A DNA stretch of 64,000 bases from Vulcanimicrobiota bacterium (GTDB taxonomy: Bacteria; Vulcanimicrobiota; Vulcanimicrobiia; Vulcanimicrobiales; Vulcanimicrobiaceae). The stretch lies in assembly GCA_003168375.1 (NCBI GenBank), contig PMSI01000001.1, positions 186,001-250,000 of the forward strand, written 5' to 3'. A program made the position numbers and the translations under genes. The notes under the pieces are model-generated. The model searched no databases, was not told where the DNA came from, and saw nothing but the letters and a program-made list of their open reading frames with translations. Positions 1-8,917 of this stretch are shown one piece after another (position 1 is the first letter of the stretch; each line of letters begins with the position of its first letter).

Positions 1-1068
1 CGTCGTCCCGTTCATTTGCCATGCGACGCCGGGTAGATTCTGCCTAAGAATGAGCTGGGTTTGCTCGTGATGCTTGTTTCCTCGAATGAACGAAAAGACT
101 GGCTCACGTCCTTGAAGCCTTGATTGCAACGACGTGGCTGCTCCTGAATCGAAGGCCAGCATCCGTTTGAGCGCGGGATCGTCGTCCCCGGTCATCAGCA
201 GCGAAGCGACGAGATTCTCCTTCGCCGGGTCATATGCGCGTTGGAGGAGCGGCATGTTGGCACCCCCCGCAAAGGCGCGGCGGATGGCGGAGTCGCCAAA
301 GATTCCCGTCGTGTTGAAGACGAGCACCGCCGTCGAGGTGAGGCGATGAACGCGGCGGAAACGCCCGGCTCCAACCGCATCCGCCGGAATCGGGAGGAGG
401 ATGTCGGGCTCATTGGAGATAGCCTTCGCATCCCCCGGGACCAGCCGCAGTTCGATGGCATCGAGTCGGGGCTTTCCGCGGGGCGATCTGTCGAAGCGCT
501 CAAGGCGCCATCGCTCTGGTTCCGGGTGCGCGCGGACGGCGAATGGACCAGTTCCAATCGGCGTCCTTCCATCGGGTGCAAGTCGAATCAGCGGCAATGC
601 GGGAGTGCCATATGGGCCGAAAAACGACCGGACAAAGCGAGGGCGTGGCGAATCGAGTAGAACGTCAAACTCGTAGTCATTTCGAATGATGATATCTCCA
701 CGTATCCACCTATATGGCTCATAGGAGCCCCAGCGCGTTTCGCGCAAGGCGGCTAGGGCTACCGCGACGTCCTGAGCGACGAATGGTCGTCCGTCATGCC
801 AAATTGCCCGCCTGAGCACATAGCGCAGGCGGCGGCCGCCGTCCCTAACATCTGGAAGCTGTGCGGCCAACAGGGGAACCACACCATTGTTCCATCCAAC
901 GAGGCCGTCGGCATACAGCCAGGATATTTCGTCGACACCGATTTCCGCATCGCGATACGGATGTATGTCATGCGCGAGCGGAAACGCGTGCAGCCACACT
1001 GGGCGCCGGCTCTGACTCGACGCGGCCGCGCTGGCCACAACGCCGGCAAGAAAGTCCGATCGGCGCAT
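1..1068 (-). CDS. Extracellular solute-binding protein, family 5 (3' end outside the window)
   Basis: This frame stays open for 356 codons and runs off the left edge, so the C-terminus is missing. The start (RRSDFLAG after Met) resembles a twin-arginine signal followed by an Ala-rich segment, suggesting export. The body has features of family 5 (peptide/nickel/oligosaccharide) periplasmic binding proteins: a segment reading LRRAIWHDGRPFVAQDVAVA near residue 100, which in this family is the R.A.FHDG..F.A.DV signature, and IGTGPFAVR near residue 180. Such proteins deliver substrate to Opp/Dpp-type ABC importers, but no permease genes are in view. Its start codon is only 23 bp from that of the divergent LuxR-type regulator, which may therefore control it. 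Substrate cannot be told. Confidence 0.8.
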   Translation of the reverse strand, partial: MRRSDFLAGVVASAAASSQSRRPVWLHAFPLAHDIHPYRDAEIGVDEISWLYADGLVGWNNGVVPLLAAQLPDVRDGGRRLRYVLRRAIWHDGRPFVAQDVAVALAALRETRWGSYEPYRWIRGDIIIRNDYEFDVLLDSPRPRFVRSFFGPYGTPALPLIRLAPDGRTPIGTGPFAVRAHPEPERWRLERFDRSPRGKPRLDAIELRLVPGDAKAISNEPDILLPIPADAVGAGRFRRVHRLTSTAVLVFNTTGIFGDSAIRRAFAGGANMPLLQRAYDPAKENLVASLLMTGDDDPALKRMLAFDSGAATSLQSRLQGREPVFSFIRGNKHHEQTQLILRQNLPGVAWQMNGTT

Positions 1069-1091
1069 GCACGCCACTTGGGCATCATACG

Positions 1092-3587
1092 GTGAGCCCC
1101 TTTTCTGAGGACACTCGCGCACTCTATGAGCGCGATCGCCCGCTCCGCGAATTGCGCTCGTTGATCGAAGAGGCGCGTGCACGCTCGGAGCCCGCAATCG
1201 TGAGGGTGAGCGGACCCGCCGGTATCGGAAAGACTGCATTTCTGAGACATTTCGCCGGGAACTGCGCTCCTAGCGCCCTCTTCGCAACCGCGGAGCCCGG
1301 TGACGATGCACGTCCCGCGCGCGCCGTGCGGAGCCTCCTTGCGGACAGAACGCGGCCCGATGCCGACGAAGATAGGTTACGATCCGAGCTCTGCGCGGCG
1401 GCAGACGCGGGATTCCTGCTCGTCGTTGATGACCTCCAGTGGCTCGACGAGATGAGCTTGCGAATCATCGGTGCTGCCGCCCACGAACGTCCGCAACGAT
1501 TTACACTCATCGCGGGGGATCGGCGCGAATCGGGGCCGGAGGCACTGCCGCACCGCTCGATATACCTTTCACCGCTGCGCGTGAGCGCCGCGACGGAACT
1601 CGTCCGCACCATCTACCCGCGGGCGCCAGCAGCAGTCGCGGGGGAGATCGTCGCGGCGTCGTCGGGCCTTCCCTTTAGTTTGGTCTTCCTCGCCGCGGAT
1701 GCCGCCCGGATTGGGGCTCGCTCGCCGGACGAAATCGAACCGTCCTTCGAGGTCGCGATCGAACGCCGCCTCGCGCGTTGCACTGCCGATGCTCGCGACG
1801 CCCTGCGCCTCGCCGCTTTTCTCGAACCATCGATCGAAATCGGCACGATTGCGCGCGCGATGGATCGCGATGTCGCCGCAGTCTCATCTGGATTGACGCA
1901 GGCCGGCGATCTCGTAACCATTGCCGACTTCCGCCTCACGTTCCGGCACCGTGCAATAGCTGATGCAATGCGTGCCACTACCCCCGACGCGATCCCGTAT
2001 TTCGCTCGGCTACTCAGTGCTCTTGAGCGAAGCCCGCCATCGCTCGAGATGTTGGCTATGCGCTTTCGCTGTGCCCGAGGCAGCGGCGACAGAGCGCTCG
2101 CCGCCTCAAGCGCGTTGGCACTGGGCCGCGCACTGGCGAAATCTTCGTCGCTCGAGACATCGTTGCGATACCTCGAAGCTGCAATCGACTTTGCCCCTCG
2201 TCCTCTGCCGCCGGCCTACGCGCTTGAATATGGAGGAGTACTGCAGCAGCTTTCCCGCGACGCTGAAGCCGTGTTGTTCCTTCGTACGGAGGTCGACGGT
2301 GCCATCGACCGAGGCGATGCGGCAAGCGCGACCGATCTCCTGGCTTCATTTTTTTCAGCTGCAATAACTCTCGAGCGGTTCACGGAGCTCGAAACTCTGC
2401 TCGGGCGCGTAGAGCGCATGCCGTCCCTCGACGCCGGCGCGGCACGACGACTGCGAAGTGTTCGCCTAGCCGCGCTTGCGTTCTCCGGCCAAATTCAAGA
2501 GTATCACCGGCTCGCGGAAAGCGGATTGGAATGGGTTGATCGACGCCCGGCAACGCTCGTCGCCGCCCTGGAGGGCAGGCCGCGGGATGCGACGAGCGCT
2601 TTTGAGCGATACCGGGGCAACCTCACGTCGGACAGTCAGCGCCAGGATCCGACCGATAAAATTCTACAAGCTGTCGTCACCTTGCTTGAGGTCGGTGTTA
2701 CCGGGCTCGACGCGGTGGAGAGCGGTGTTGACGACTCCGCTGCAGTCCGGGCGTACCCCTCCGGATTCGCACTTCGGATCCTGCGTCGAATCAGCGAAGG
2801 CCGGTGGGATGAGGCGCGAGCGGCGATCGAGACGGTGCCGCTCTGGGATCGCACGTATGAAGAGCCTTACCCGATTCTCGATGTTCGCCTCATGTTTGCG
2901 GCGCTGTGTGAAAGGGAGCCCACTGAACCACGCCGCACGCTCGACGCGCTGCGAACCATGATCGGGCGACGACAGCCTCGGCATGCGGCGTCACCCGCAC
3001 GGTGGTATGTCCTCTCGGTCGGATCGCTCGCGAGAGCCGGCACCGACGACATCACCGCATTCGTCGACGCGACACTCGAAGTTGAACCAATGCCCTACAA
3101 TGTGGGCACCTTACCTCTCGCACTCGGCCTACTCGCTCCCGCATTCGGCCGTGACCGCTGCGCTCGCGGGCTGGATTGCTGGCCGAAGTATCAATCGCGG
3201 TGGCATCAGGCTCATATGGAACTCGCGCGGGGACTAATCGACAAGGACCATGCTCGATTGCGCCACGCTCGAACTGCTTTCGACGCGCTGCGTGCTCCGG
3301 CATTCGCGATGATCGCTGGCCTTGCGCTTCCTCTACCTCGCGCACGTGATCTTGCAATGCGCGACACCCTCGGACGTCACAAGAGTAAGCGGGGTGCGGG
3401 AAAGCTTACGCCGCGGGAGCAAGTCGTCGCTGAGCTCGCGGCGAGCGGCCTGCTGAATCGGGACATTGCAAACGAGCTCCGCATCAGCGAGCGAACCGTA
3501 GAAGTACATTTGAGCAGTGCATTTCGCAAACTCGGCGTCCGTTCGCGAAGCGGCCTGTCAAAGTTCTTGCTCCCGCCGAGGCAATAG
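1092..3587 (+). CDS. LuxR-family transcriptional regulator with AAA/NTPase domain (MalT/LAL-like)
   Basis: A large STAND-type regulator of about 831 residues. Walker A is GPAGIGKT at about residues 41-48 and Walker B FLLVVDDLQWLDE at about 106-118. A long helical TPR-like middle part follows, and a C-terminal LuxR-type helix-turn-helix (about 771-831) begins LTPREQVVAELAASG and contains NRDIANELRISERTVEVHLS. The family binds an inducer through the repeat region, hydrolyses ATP and activates promoters as a multimer. I chose the GTG at 1092; an upstream in-frame ATG at 861 would overlap the divergent binding-protein gene and gives an Arg/His-rich unlike-protein stretch. Target genes and ligand are unknown; the neighbouring solute-binding protein is a natural candidate. 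Confidence 0.85.
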   Translation: MSPFSEDTRALYERDRPLRELRSLIEEARARSEPAIVRVSGPAGIGKTAFLRHFAGNCAPSALFATAEPGDDARPARAVRSLLADRTRPDADEDRLRSELCAAADAGFLLVVDDLQWLDEMSLRIIGAAAHERPQRFTLIAGDRRESGPEALPHRSIYLSPLRVSAATELVRTIYPRAPAAVAGEIVAASSGLPFSLVFLAADAARIGARSPDEIEPSFEVAIERRLARCTADARDALRLAAFLEPSIEIGTIARAMDRDVAAVSSGLTQAGDLVTIADFRLTFRHRAIADAMRATTPDAIPYFARLLSALERSPPSLEMLAMRFRCARGSGDRALAASSALALGRALAKSSSLETSLRYLEAAIDFAPRPLPPAYALEYGGVLQQLSRDAEAVLFLRTEVDGAIDRGDAASATDLLASFFSAAITLERFTELETLLGRVERMPSLDAGAARRLRSVRLAALAFSGQIQEYHRLAESGLEWVDRRPATLVAALEGRPRDATSAFERYRGNLTSDSQRQDPTDKILQAVVTLLEVGVTGLDAVESGVDDSAAVRAYPSGFALRILRRISEGRWDEARAAIETVPLWDRTYEEPYPILDVRLMFAALCEREPTEPRRTLDALRTMIGRRQPRHAASPARWYVLSVGSLARAGTDDITAFVDATLEVEPMPYNVGTLPLALGLLAPAFGRDRCARGLDCWPKYQSRWHQAHMELARGLIDKDHARLRHARTAFDALRAPAFAMIAGLALPLPRARDLAMRDTLGRHKSKRGAGKLTPREQVVAELAASGLLNRDIANELRISERTVEVHLSSAFRKLGVRSRSGLSKFLLPPRQ

Positions 3588-3653
3588 GCGGATACTGCAG
3601 ACATTCTTCGCGTTGGAATTCAGCCCCGACTTCGCAGAAGACCGCGACGAGAG

Positions 3654-4544
3654 CTAATCGAAGACGTCGCCGTCCTGCGCAAGCTCGCGGCGGAGGTAGA
3701 GCGGCAGCGCGAACAGGCGGCGGTGGGCCTCGGCGTCGTAGAAGAAATTCTCGCCGCGCAGCCCGCCGACGTACTCGTCGATCCGCGCCGCGTCGGTCGC
3801 CGCGACGTCGGCCTCGTCGCTGCAGGCGATGAACGCCCAGTCGTTGTCGAACGCCGGGACGTGCGTGTAGAAGCTTCGAACGTGCTTGAAATAGGCGCGC
3901 AGCGAACGCGCCATCTTGGCGTGAAGCGCCATGTTATGGAAGCCGGCCGTCGAGGCTTGCAGCACGTAGACACCGCCGGGTACGAGGCGCGCCTTGATGT
4001 CGTGGAACACTTCGCCGTTGAAGAGCGGGAACGACGGCGAGTCATGGAGCGGCTCGGTCAGATCGCTGATCACGACGCCGTAGCGATCGCCGTCTTCCTT
4101 GATGAACTTGAGCGCATCGCCGATGATGACGCGCGCGCGGGGATCGTCGAACGCACCGTCCGACCACTCCGGCAAGTAGCGTTTCGCGAGCTCGACCACC
4201 TGACCGTCGATGTCGACCATCGTGCAGCGCCGGACCGACCGATCGCGCAGCACCTCGCGCAACGTCGCGCCCTCGCCGCCGCCCAGGATCAGGACCTCGG
4301 CGCGGTCGGCGGCCGCGGCCATCGCCGGATGCACGAGCGACTCGTGGTAGATCTTCTCGTCGGCTTGCGAGGACTGGGTGTCGCCGTCGAGCACGAGCAT
4401 CTTGCCGAAGACCGCCGTACGCAGCACCGCGACCGACTGGAACGGGGTGCGCCCCGCGTAGTACGTCTCCTCGATCGCGTGTGCGTGCAGTTCGGTCGGC
4501 GCGAACTGCTCCGTATACCATTGATAGTGCTCGGTCTTTGGCAT
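3654..4544 (-). CDS. speE: Spermidine synthase (polyamine aminopropyltransferase)
   Basis: The enzyme transfers the aminopropyl group of decarboxylated S-adenosylmethionine to putrescine, giving spermidine and methylthioadenosine in the cytosol. At 296 residues it is typical in length. The N-terminal region contains TPFQSVAVL and KMLVLDGDTQSS, the Rossmann core has the cofactor loop ILGGGEGATLRE near residue 88, and the active-site aspartate lies in ISDLTEPL near residue 161, where many bacterial enzymes read DSTDP. It follows speD on the same strand after 123 bp, so both steps of the aminopropyl branch are together. No speA/speB or speC gene is in the window. It converges with the regulator gene ending at 3587. 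Confidence 0.95.
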   Translation of the reverse strand: MPKTEHYQWYTEQFAPTELHAHAIEETYYAGRTPFQSVAVLRTAVFGKMLVLDGDTQSSQADEKIYHESLVHPAMAAAADRAEVLILGGGEGATLREVLRDRSVRRCTMVDIDGQVVELAKRYLPEWSDGAFDDPRARVIIGDALKFIKEDGDRYGVVISDLTEPLHDSPSFPLFNGEVFHDIKARLVPGGVYVLQASTAGFHNMALHAKMARSLRAYFKHVRSFYTHVPAFDNDWAFIACSDEADVAATDAARIDEYVGGLRGENFFYDAEAHRRLFALPLYLRRELAQDGDVFD

Positions 4545-4621
4545 GGCGTGCGTCGGGTTGGGCGGACGCGCCCGGTGCCCTGCCGCAAGCGCACGAAAAA
4601 GCCCGCTGCCGGGGCAGCGGA

Positions 4622-4638
4622 CCTTCGACAGGCTCAGG
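4622..4638. repeat. Short dispersed repeat, CCTTCGACARGCTCAGG type (copy 1)
   Basis: This 17-bp unit between speD and speE occurs again at 21373-21389 and 39102-39118 with one or two changes. It is partly self-complementary. The same kind of sequence is widely dispersed in genomes of environmental bacteria and, when inside genes, reads as peptides such as LRQAQG. Confidence 0.7.
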
Positions 4639-4667
4639 TTGACAAGGATCTCCTCGTCGCTCCGCGG

Positions 4668-5087
4668 CTAGGCGGTGGCGGCCAAGAGCTCCCGGGTGTC
4701 GTTCTCGGTCGTGACAACGTGGGTGAAGCGGTTCTGGCCGGCTTCGATCCCGCGTTTCACTTCGGTGGTCAGCATGGTCTTGGCGTCGAGCGCCTCCGCG
4801 GCGTATTCGCATGCCGCCCACGGATCGGTGTGGTCGCCGCACGTGTAGAAGTCCATCGCAGCATAACCGGTCTCCGGCCACGTATGGATCGACAAGTGCG
4901 ACTCCTCGATCACCACCACTCCGGAGACCCCTTGGGGCTGGAAGCGGTGGAAGGCCGTCGTGACGATGGACGCGTTGGCTGCTCGCGCAGCGTTCTCCAT
5001 CATCGCACGGACCGCGTCGACGTCCGTGAGCTTCGCGGCATCACAGCCGGAGAGCTCGCAGACGATGTGCGTACCGAGTGCTTTCAA
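4668..5087 (-). CDS. speD: S-adenosylmethionine decarboxylase proenzyme, prokaryotic class
   Basis: SpeD decarboxylates S-adenosylmethionine to provide the aminopropyl donor for SpeE. The proenzyme cleaves itself at the Glu-Ser bond in VVVIEESHLSIHTWPE (near residue 65), and the new N-terminal serine becomes the pyruvoyl cofactor; the downstream YAAMDFYTCGD block with the conserved cysteine is also present. I place the start at the TTG at 5087, which gives MKALGTHIVCEL, matching the family N-terminus and a length of 139 residues, with an AGGAG-containing stretch upstream. The longer open frame to 6095 runs antisense to the next gene and is not coding. Confidence 0.93.
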   Translation of the reverse strand: MKALGTHIVCELSGCDAAKLTDVDAVRAMMENAARAANASIVTTAFHRFQPQGVSGVVVIEESHLSIHTWPETGYAAMDFYTCGDHTDPWAACEYAAEALDAKTMLTTEVKRGIEAGQNRFTHVVTTENDTRELLAATA

Positions 5088-5378
5088 TTCTTTTTCCTGA
5101 CTCCTCGGGAGCTTTCGGTTGGGAGAATCCCACCTCCAGGCGCGTCGTCCAGCGTGTGCGGTACACCGTCTCGCTGTCGACCTATCAGCAGACTCTTGCC
5201 GGCACGGCCTCCTTGGACCGAACGGACGTTCCGCTGCGATGGCGCGTAGGGCGCGCCTCCCCTGACCGATCGGACTACCGTGACCCCATGCTCTATAGCG
5301 CGCACGGGGTCCGTGAGTCCGACGCCTATGGTACCCCCCGGGGGTCCCCTTGTAAATAGCTTTCCCCGCTGGGTGTGA

Positions 5379-6605
5379 ATGGAGGCACCGGGCGCCGAAC
5401 GACGACCATCGATGCGATCCCCCGACGTCTCGGGCGGCCAGAGCCGGCCCGGCGAATCCGCGCTCCAGGCGACCGCTCGCGGCCGGGAGCTGGCCCGCGC
5501 CGGCCGGCTCGACGAGGCGCTCGCGGCGTTCCTCGGCGCGGTCGCGCGCGACGACCGGATCCTGGACGCGCACCTGGGGATCTACGAGGTCGCGCAGATC
5601 CTCCGCCGCCCCGAGCTCGCCCTCGAGCACCAGGCGGCGGCGATCGCGCTCGCCCCTGTCCAGTCGACCCGGGCCGGCGAGCATGAGGACTACGCGCTCC
5701 TGGTTCCGTGCGTCGCCGGGCCCTACACGGCGAACACGCCGGTCGACCTGCTCTTCGATGCGGCGCGGGTGACGCTGCACCGCTGGTACGTCGATCCGAC
5801 CGGCCCGATCCCGCCGCTTCCGCCGCACGATGCGGTGTTCGTCGCGATCGGGGAGTCGGACGAGGCGGCACCGCACCTCGCCGCGATGGAGCGCTTCGCC
5901 GCCCGTAGCAGCCGCCCGGTACTGAATCGTCCCGAGCTGATCCGCCGTCTGGGGCGCGTCCCGCTCGCCGAGACGTTCACGGGCGCCGAATACTGCCGGG
6001 TCGTCGCCACCAGCCGCCTCGACCGGGCGCGCTATGCCGCGGATGGGTTCCCGGTCCCGCACATCGTGCGGCCGGTCGGCTCGCACGGCGGGCACGGGTT
6101 GACCCGTATCGACGACGACGCGCAGCGTGCAGCCTATCTCGACGCGGTCGACGCGCCCGAGCTATTCGTCGCGCCCTTCATCGACTACAGCGGCGCCGAC
6201 GGCTTCTTTCGCAAGTACCGCATCGTCTTCATCGACGGCGAACCGTTCCCGTTCCACTTGGCGATCTCACCGCGCTGGATGGTTCACTACTACAACGCGC
6301 CGATGGCCGAGCACCGCTGGATGCGCGACGAGGAACACGCCTTTCTCGCGCGGATGGACGAAGTGTTCGCGGGCGAGCTGCGCGACGCGCTGCGCGAAAC
6401 CGCGCGACTGCTCCCGCTCGACTACGTCGGGATCGACTGCGCGATCGACCGCGAGGGGAAGCTGTTGATCTTCGAAGCCGACAACGCGCTCATCATCCAC
6501 CTCCTCGACGATCCGGAGCTCTTCGGCTACAAACACGCCTACGTCCCGCGCATCCTGACGGCGCTCGACGCCCACGTGCGCCGGACCATTCGTGGTGCGG
6601 CGTGA
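5379..6605 (+). CDS. TPR-containing ATP-grasp family protein
   Basis: About 408 residues. The N-terminal part (about residues 25-95) forms two helical repeats of TPR type (ARAGRLDEALAAFLGAVARD). The remainder is ATP-grasp-like: a region reading PHIVRPVGSHGGHGLTRI near residue 230, a segment FIDGEPFPFHLAISPRW, and a C-terminal VGIDCAIDREGKLLIFEADN, which supplies the Asp/Glu/Asn metal ligands expected of the fold. ATP-grasp enzymes ligate a carboxylate to an amine or thiol through an acyl phosphate; the substrate here is unknown. The stop overlaps the GTG start of the following PLP decarboxylase, so the two are probably co-translated and may act on related substrates. A shorter start at 5412 is possible. 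Confidence 0.8.
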   Translation: MEAPGAERRPSMRSPDVSGGQSRPGESALQATARGRELARAGRLDEALAAFLGAVARDDRILDAHLGIYEVAQILRRPELALEHQAAAIALAPVQSTRAGEHEDYALLVPCVAGPYTANTPVDLLFDAARVTLHRWYVDPTGPIPPLPPHDAVFVAIGESDEAAPHLAAMERFAARSSRPVLNRPELIRRLGRVPLAETFTGAEYCRVVATSRLDRARYAADGFPVPHIVRPVGSHGGHGLTRIDDDAQRAAYLDAVDAPELFVAPFIDYSGADGFFRKYRIVFIDGEPFPFHLAISPRWMVHYYNAPMAEHRWMRDEEHAFLARMDEVFAGELRDALRETARLLPLDYVGIDCAIDREGKLLIFEADNALIIHLLDDPELFGYKHAYVPRILTALDAHVRRTIRGAA

Positions 6606-8047
6606 GCGAATCGCTCGATCCTGCGGACTGGGACGCCTTCCGCCGGCTGCTGCACGCCGCGGTCGACGGTGTCGTCGACGATCTGGCGCACGTGCGCGAC
6701 GAACCGGCCTGGCGGCCCGTGCCGCAGGCGGTCAAGAACGCGTTGCGCGAGCCGCTCCCGCGAAGCGGCGAACCGCTCGAGACGACGTTGGCGCGCTTCG
6801 ACGAGCTCGTCCGGCCGTACCCGACCGGGAACCGGCACCCGCGCTTCTTCGGCTGGGTGCACGGCGCGGGGAACGCGCCGGGCGTGCTCGCCGAGCTGCT
6901 CGCGGCCGGGATGAACGCGAACCTCGGCGGCCGCGAGCACGCAGCAGTGTACGTCGAGCGCGAGGTCGTCGCGTGGTTCGTCGAGCTGTTCGGGTTCGCG
7001 GAGAACGCCAGCGGCATCCTGACGAGCGGTACGTCGATGGGGAATCTGCTCGCCGTCGTCACCGCGCGCGATGCCGCGCTCGGTGAGGGTGCGCGTGATG
7101 ACGGGATCACAGGCGCGCGGCTCACCGCGTATGCAGCCGCCGGCGTGCACGACTCCGTCGCGAAAGCGCTGCGAATCGCGGGACTCGGGACCGCCGCGCT
7201 GCGGCTCATCGCGACCGGCGACGACGGCGGGATCGACCTCGCCGCGCTGCGCGCGCGGATCGATGCCGATCGTGCGGACGGCGCGCGTCCGTTCCTCGTG
7301 ATCGGAACGGCGGGCAGCGTCGACACCGGCGCGTTCGACGACCTCGGCGCGCTGGCCGACCTCTGCGCCGAGCTCGGCCTCTGGCTGCACGTCGACGGCG
7401 CGTTCGGCGCGCTGGCGATCGCGAGCCCCGCGCACGCGCACCTGGTCGCCGGGATCGAGCGCGCCGACTCGCTCGCGTTCGACGCGCACAAGTGGCTGCA
7501 CGCGCCGTACGCGGTCGGCTGCGTGCTATTTCGCGACGAGCCCGCGCACCGCGCGGCGTTCGCGTCGGCGCCCGCATACCTCGGCCGCGCCGAGCGCGGC
7601 GCCGCCGCCGGAGCGCCGTGGTACGCCGACTACGGCCTCGAGCTCTCGCGCGAGTTCCGCGCGCTCAAAGTGTGGTTCACGCTGCGCCATTACGGGATCG
7701 AGCGGCTCGGCGCGTCGATCGCCCGCACGTGCGAGCTCGCCGCGGAGCTGGGCGCACGCGTGCGCGCGTCCGCCGGCCTTGAGTTGCTCGCGCCGGTCAC
7801 CCTGAACGTCGTCGTGTTCCGCGTCGTGAAGCCCGGACTCGACGAAGCGGCGCTCGACCGCTTGAACGAGATCGTCGCGATCGCGGTGCAGGCGAGCGGC
7901 GCGGCGGTGCCGAGCACGACGCGAATCGGCGGCAGGCTCGCGCTGCGGATATGCATCGTCAACCACCGCACGCGCTCCGAGGATCTCGACGTGCTCCTCG
8001 GCGCTGTGCGGACCGCCGCGAATGCGCTCGGCGCGGTGCGCGCGTGA
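6602..8047 (+). CDS. Pyridoxal-phosphate-dependent group II decarboxylase (aromatic amino acid/glutamate decarboxylase family)
   Basis: A 481-residue fold-type I PLP enzyme. The family hallmarks are HPRFFGWVHGAGNAPGVLAE near residue 80, a serine/threonine-rich phosphate-binding stretch ILTSGTSMGNL near residue 140, the aspartate that holds the pyridine nitrogen in WLHVDGAFGA near 263, and the Schiff-base lysine in FDAHKWLHAPYAVGC near 297. Members decarboxylate aromatic L-amino acids, glutamate or cysteine sulfinate; I cannot assign the substrate from sequence alone. It overlaps the ATP-grasp gene at its start and the cytidine deaminase gene at its end, so all three lie in one unit. Confidence 0.9.
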   Translation: MSESLDPADWDAFRRLLHAAVDGVVDDLAHVRDEPAWRPVPQAVKNALREPLPRSGEPLETTLARFDELVRPYPTGNRHPRFFGWVHGAGNAPGVLAELLAAGMNANLGGREHAAVYVEREVVAWFVELFGFAENASGILTSGTSMGNLLAVVTARDAALGEGARDDGITGARLTAYAAAGVHDSVAKALRIAGLGTAALRLIATGDDGGIDLAALRARIDADRADGARPFLVIGTAGSVDTGAFDDLGALADLCAELGLWLHVDGAFGALAIASPAHAHLVAGIERADSLAFDAHKWLHAPYAVGCVLFRDEPAHRAAFASAPAYLGRAERGAAAGAPWYADYGLELSREFRALKVWFTLRHYGIERLGASIARTCELAAELGARVRASAGLELLAPVTLNVVVFRVVKPGLDEAALDRLNEIVAIAVQASGAAVPSTTRIGGRLALRICIVNHRTRSEDLDVLLGAVRTAANALGAVRA

Positions 8048-8874
8048 ACGCGCCGCGGGAGGCGTTCATCGCGCCGCGCGACGTGGCGGCCCGCATGCCG
8101 ATCGGCGGGACGATCGATACGGTGATGCGCGAGCTCTTGCCGTGGGCGAGCTCGTTCGCCGTCGTCCCGGTCTCCGGATTCGCGGTCGGCGCGGTCGCCT
8201 TCGGCGCCTCGGGCGCGCTGTACGCCGGGGCGAACCTCGAGTTCGCGGGCGCACCGCTGAGCGCGAGCGTCCACGCCGAGCAGGCCGTCGTCGCGAACGC
8301 GTGGCTGCGCGGCGAACGGGAGATCCAAGCGCTGGCCGTCACCGCGACACCGTGCGGCCACTGCCGCCAGTTCCTGAACGAGCTGGCGAGCGCGGATCGC
8401 CTCGCGATCTTCTCGGCCGGTCGCGGGCCGTCGACGCTCGCCGAGTTGCTGCCCGCGTCGTTCGGGCCGCGCGACCTCGGCGTTCGGGCGGGACTTCTGG
8501 AACCGGCCGATCATCGGCTGGCCGCGCCAGTCGATCCGGACGACGCGCTCGCACTGGCGGCACTCGGTGCGGCGGACGCGGGCTACGCGCCGTACACGAG
8601 GACTTACGCGGGGATAGCCCTGACCGACGCCGCGGGGAACGTTGTCACCGGCCGGTACGCGGAGTGCGCGGCTTACAACCCGAGCTTGCCGGCGCTGCAA
8701 TGCGCCCTCTCGGCGATGACATTGCGGCGTCTCGACACCGCCTCGATCACGGCTGCGGTCATGGTCGAAGCCGCCGGGCCGTCGAGCCAGCGCACGGCCG
8801 CTGCTGCCGCGCTCCAGGCGATCGCCGGGATCCCGCTGCGCTACGTCGCAGCCTCACCGCGCGAGGATCGGTAA
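8044..8874 (+). CDS. cdd: Cytidine deaminase, two-domain form
   Basis: The enzyme deaminates cytidine and deoxycytidine to uridine in pyrimidine salvage. The N-terminal domain holds the zinc site: VHAEQAVVANAW near residue 76, with the catalytic glutamate, and TPCGHCRQFLNE near 102, with both cysteines. The second half (about residues 150-276) looks like a degenerate CDA domain lacking the Cys-x-x-Cys, as in the about 294-residue E. coli type. I chose the GTG at 8044, overlapping the decarboxylase stop. The longer frame from 7951 adds an Arg/His-rich extension that lies inside the upstream gene. Confidence 0.88.
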   Translation: MNAPREAFIAPRDVAARMPIGGTIDTVMRELLPWASSFAVVPVSGFAVGAVAFGASGALYAGANLEFAGAPLSASVHAEQAVVANAWLRGEREIQALAVTATPCGHCRQFLNELASADRLAIFSAGRGPSTLAELLPASFGPRDLGVRAGLLEPADHRLAAPVDPDDALALAALGAADAGYAPYTRTYAGIALTDAAGNVVTGRYAECAAYNPSLPALQCALSAMTLRRLDTASITAAVMVEAAGPSSQRTAAAAALQAIAGIPLRYVAASPREDR

Positions 8875-8917
8875 AACTACGGCTGCGCCGCCGAACGCAG
8901 CGTGGTACATTGAGCGA

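Noticed and set aside
3723-5249. 508-codon open frame on the + strand over speE and speD
   Set aside because: It is antisense to two clearly recognised enzymes and its translation is Arg/Val/Asp-rich without any domain.
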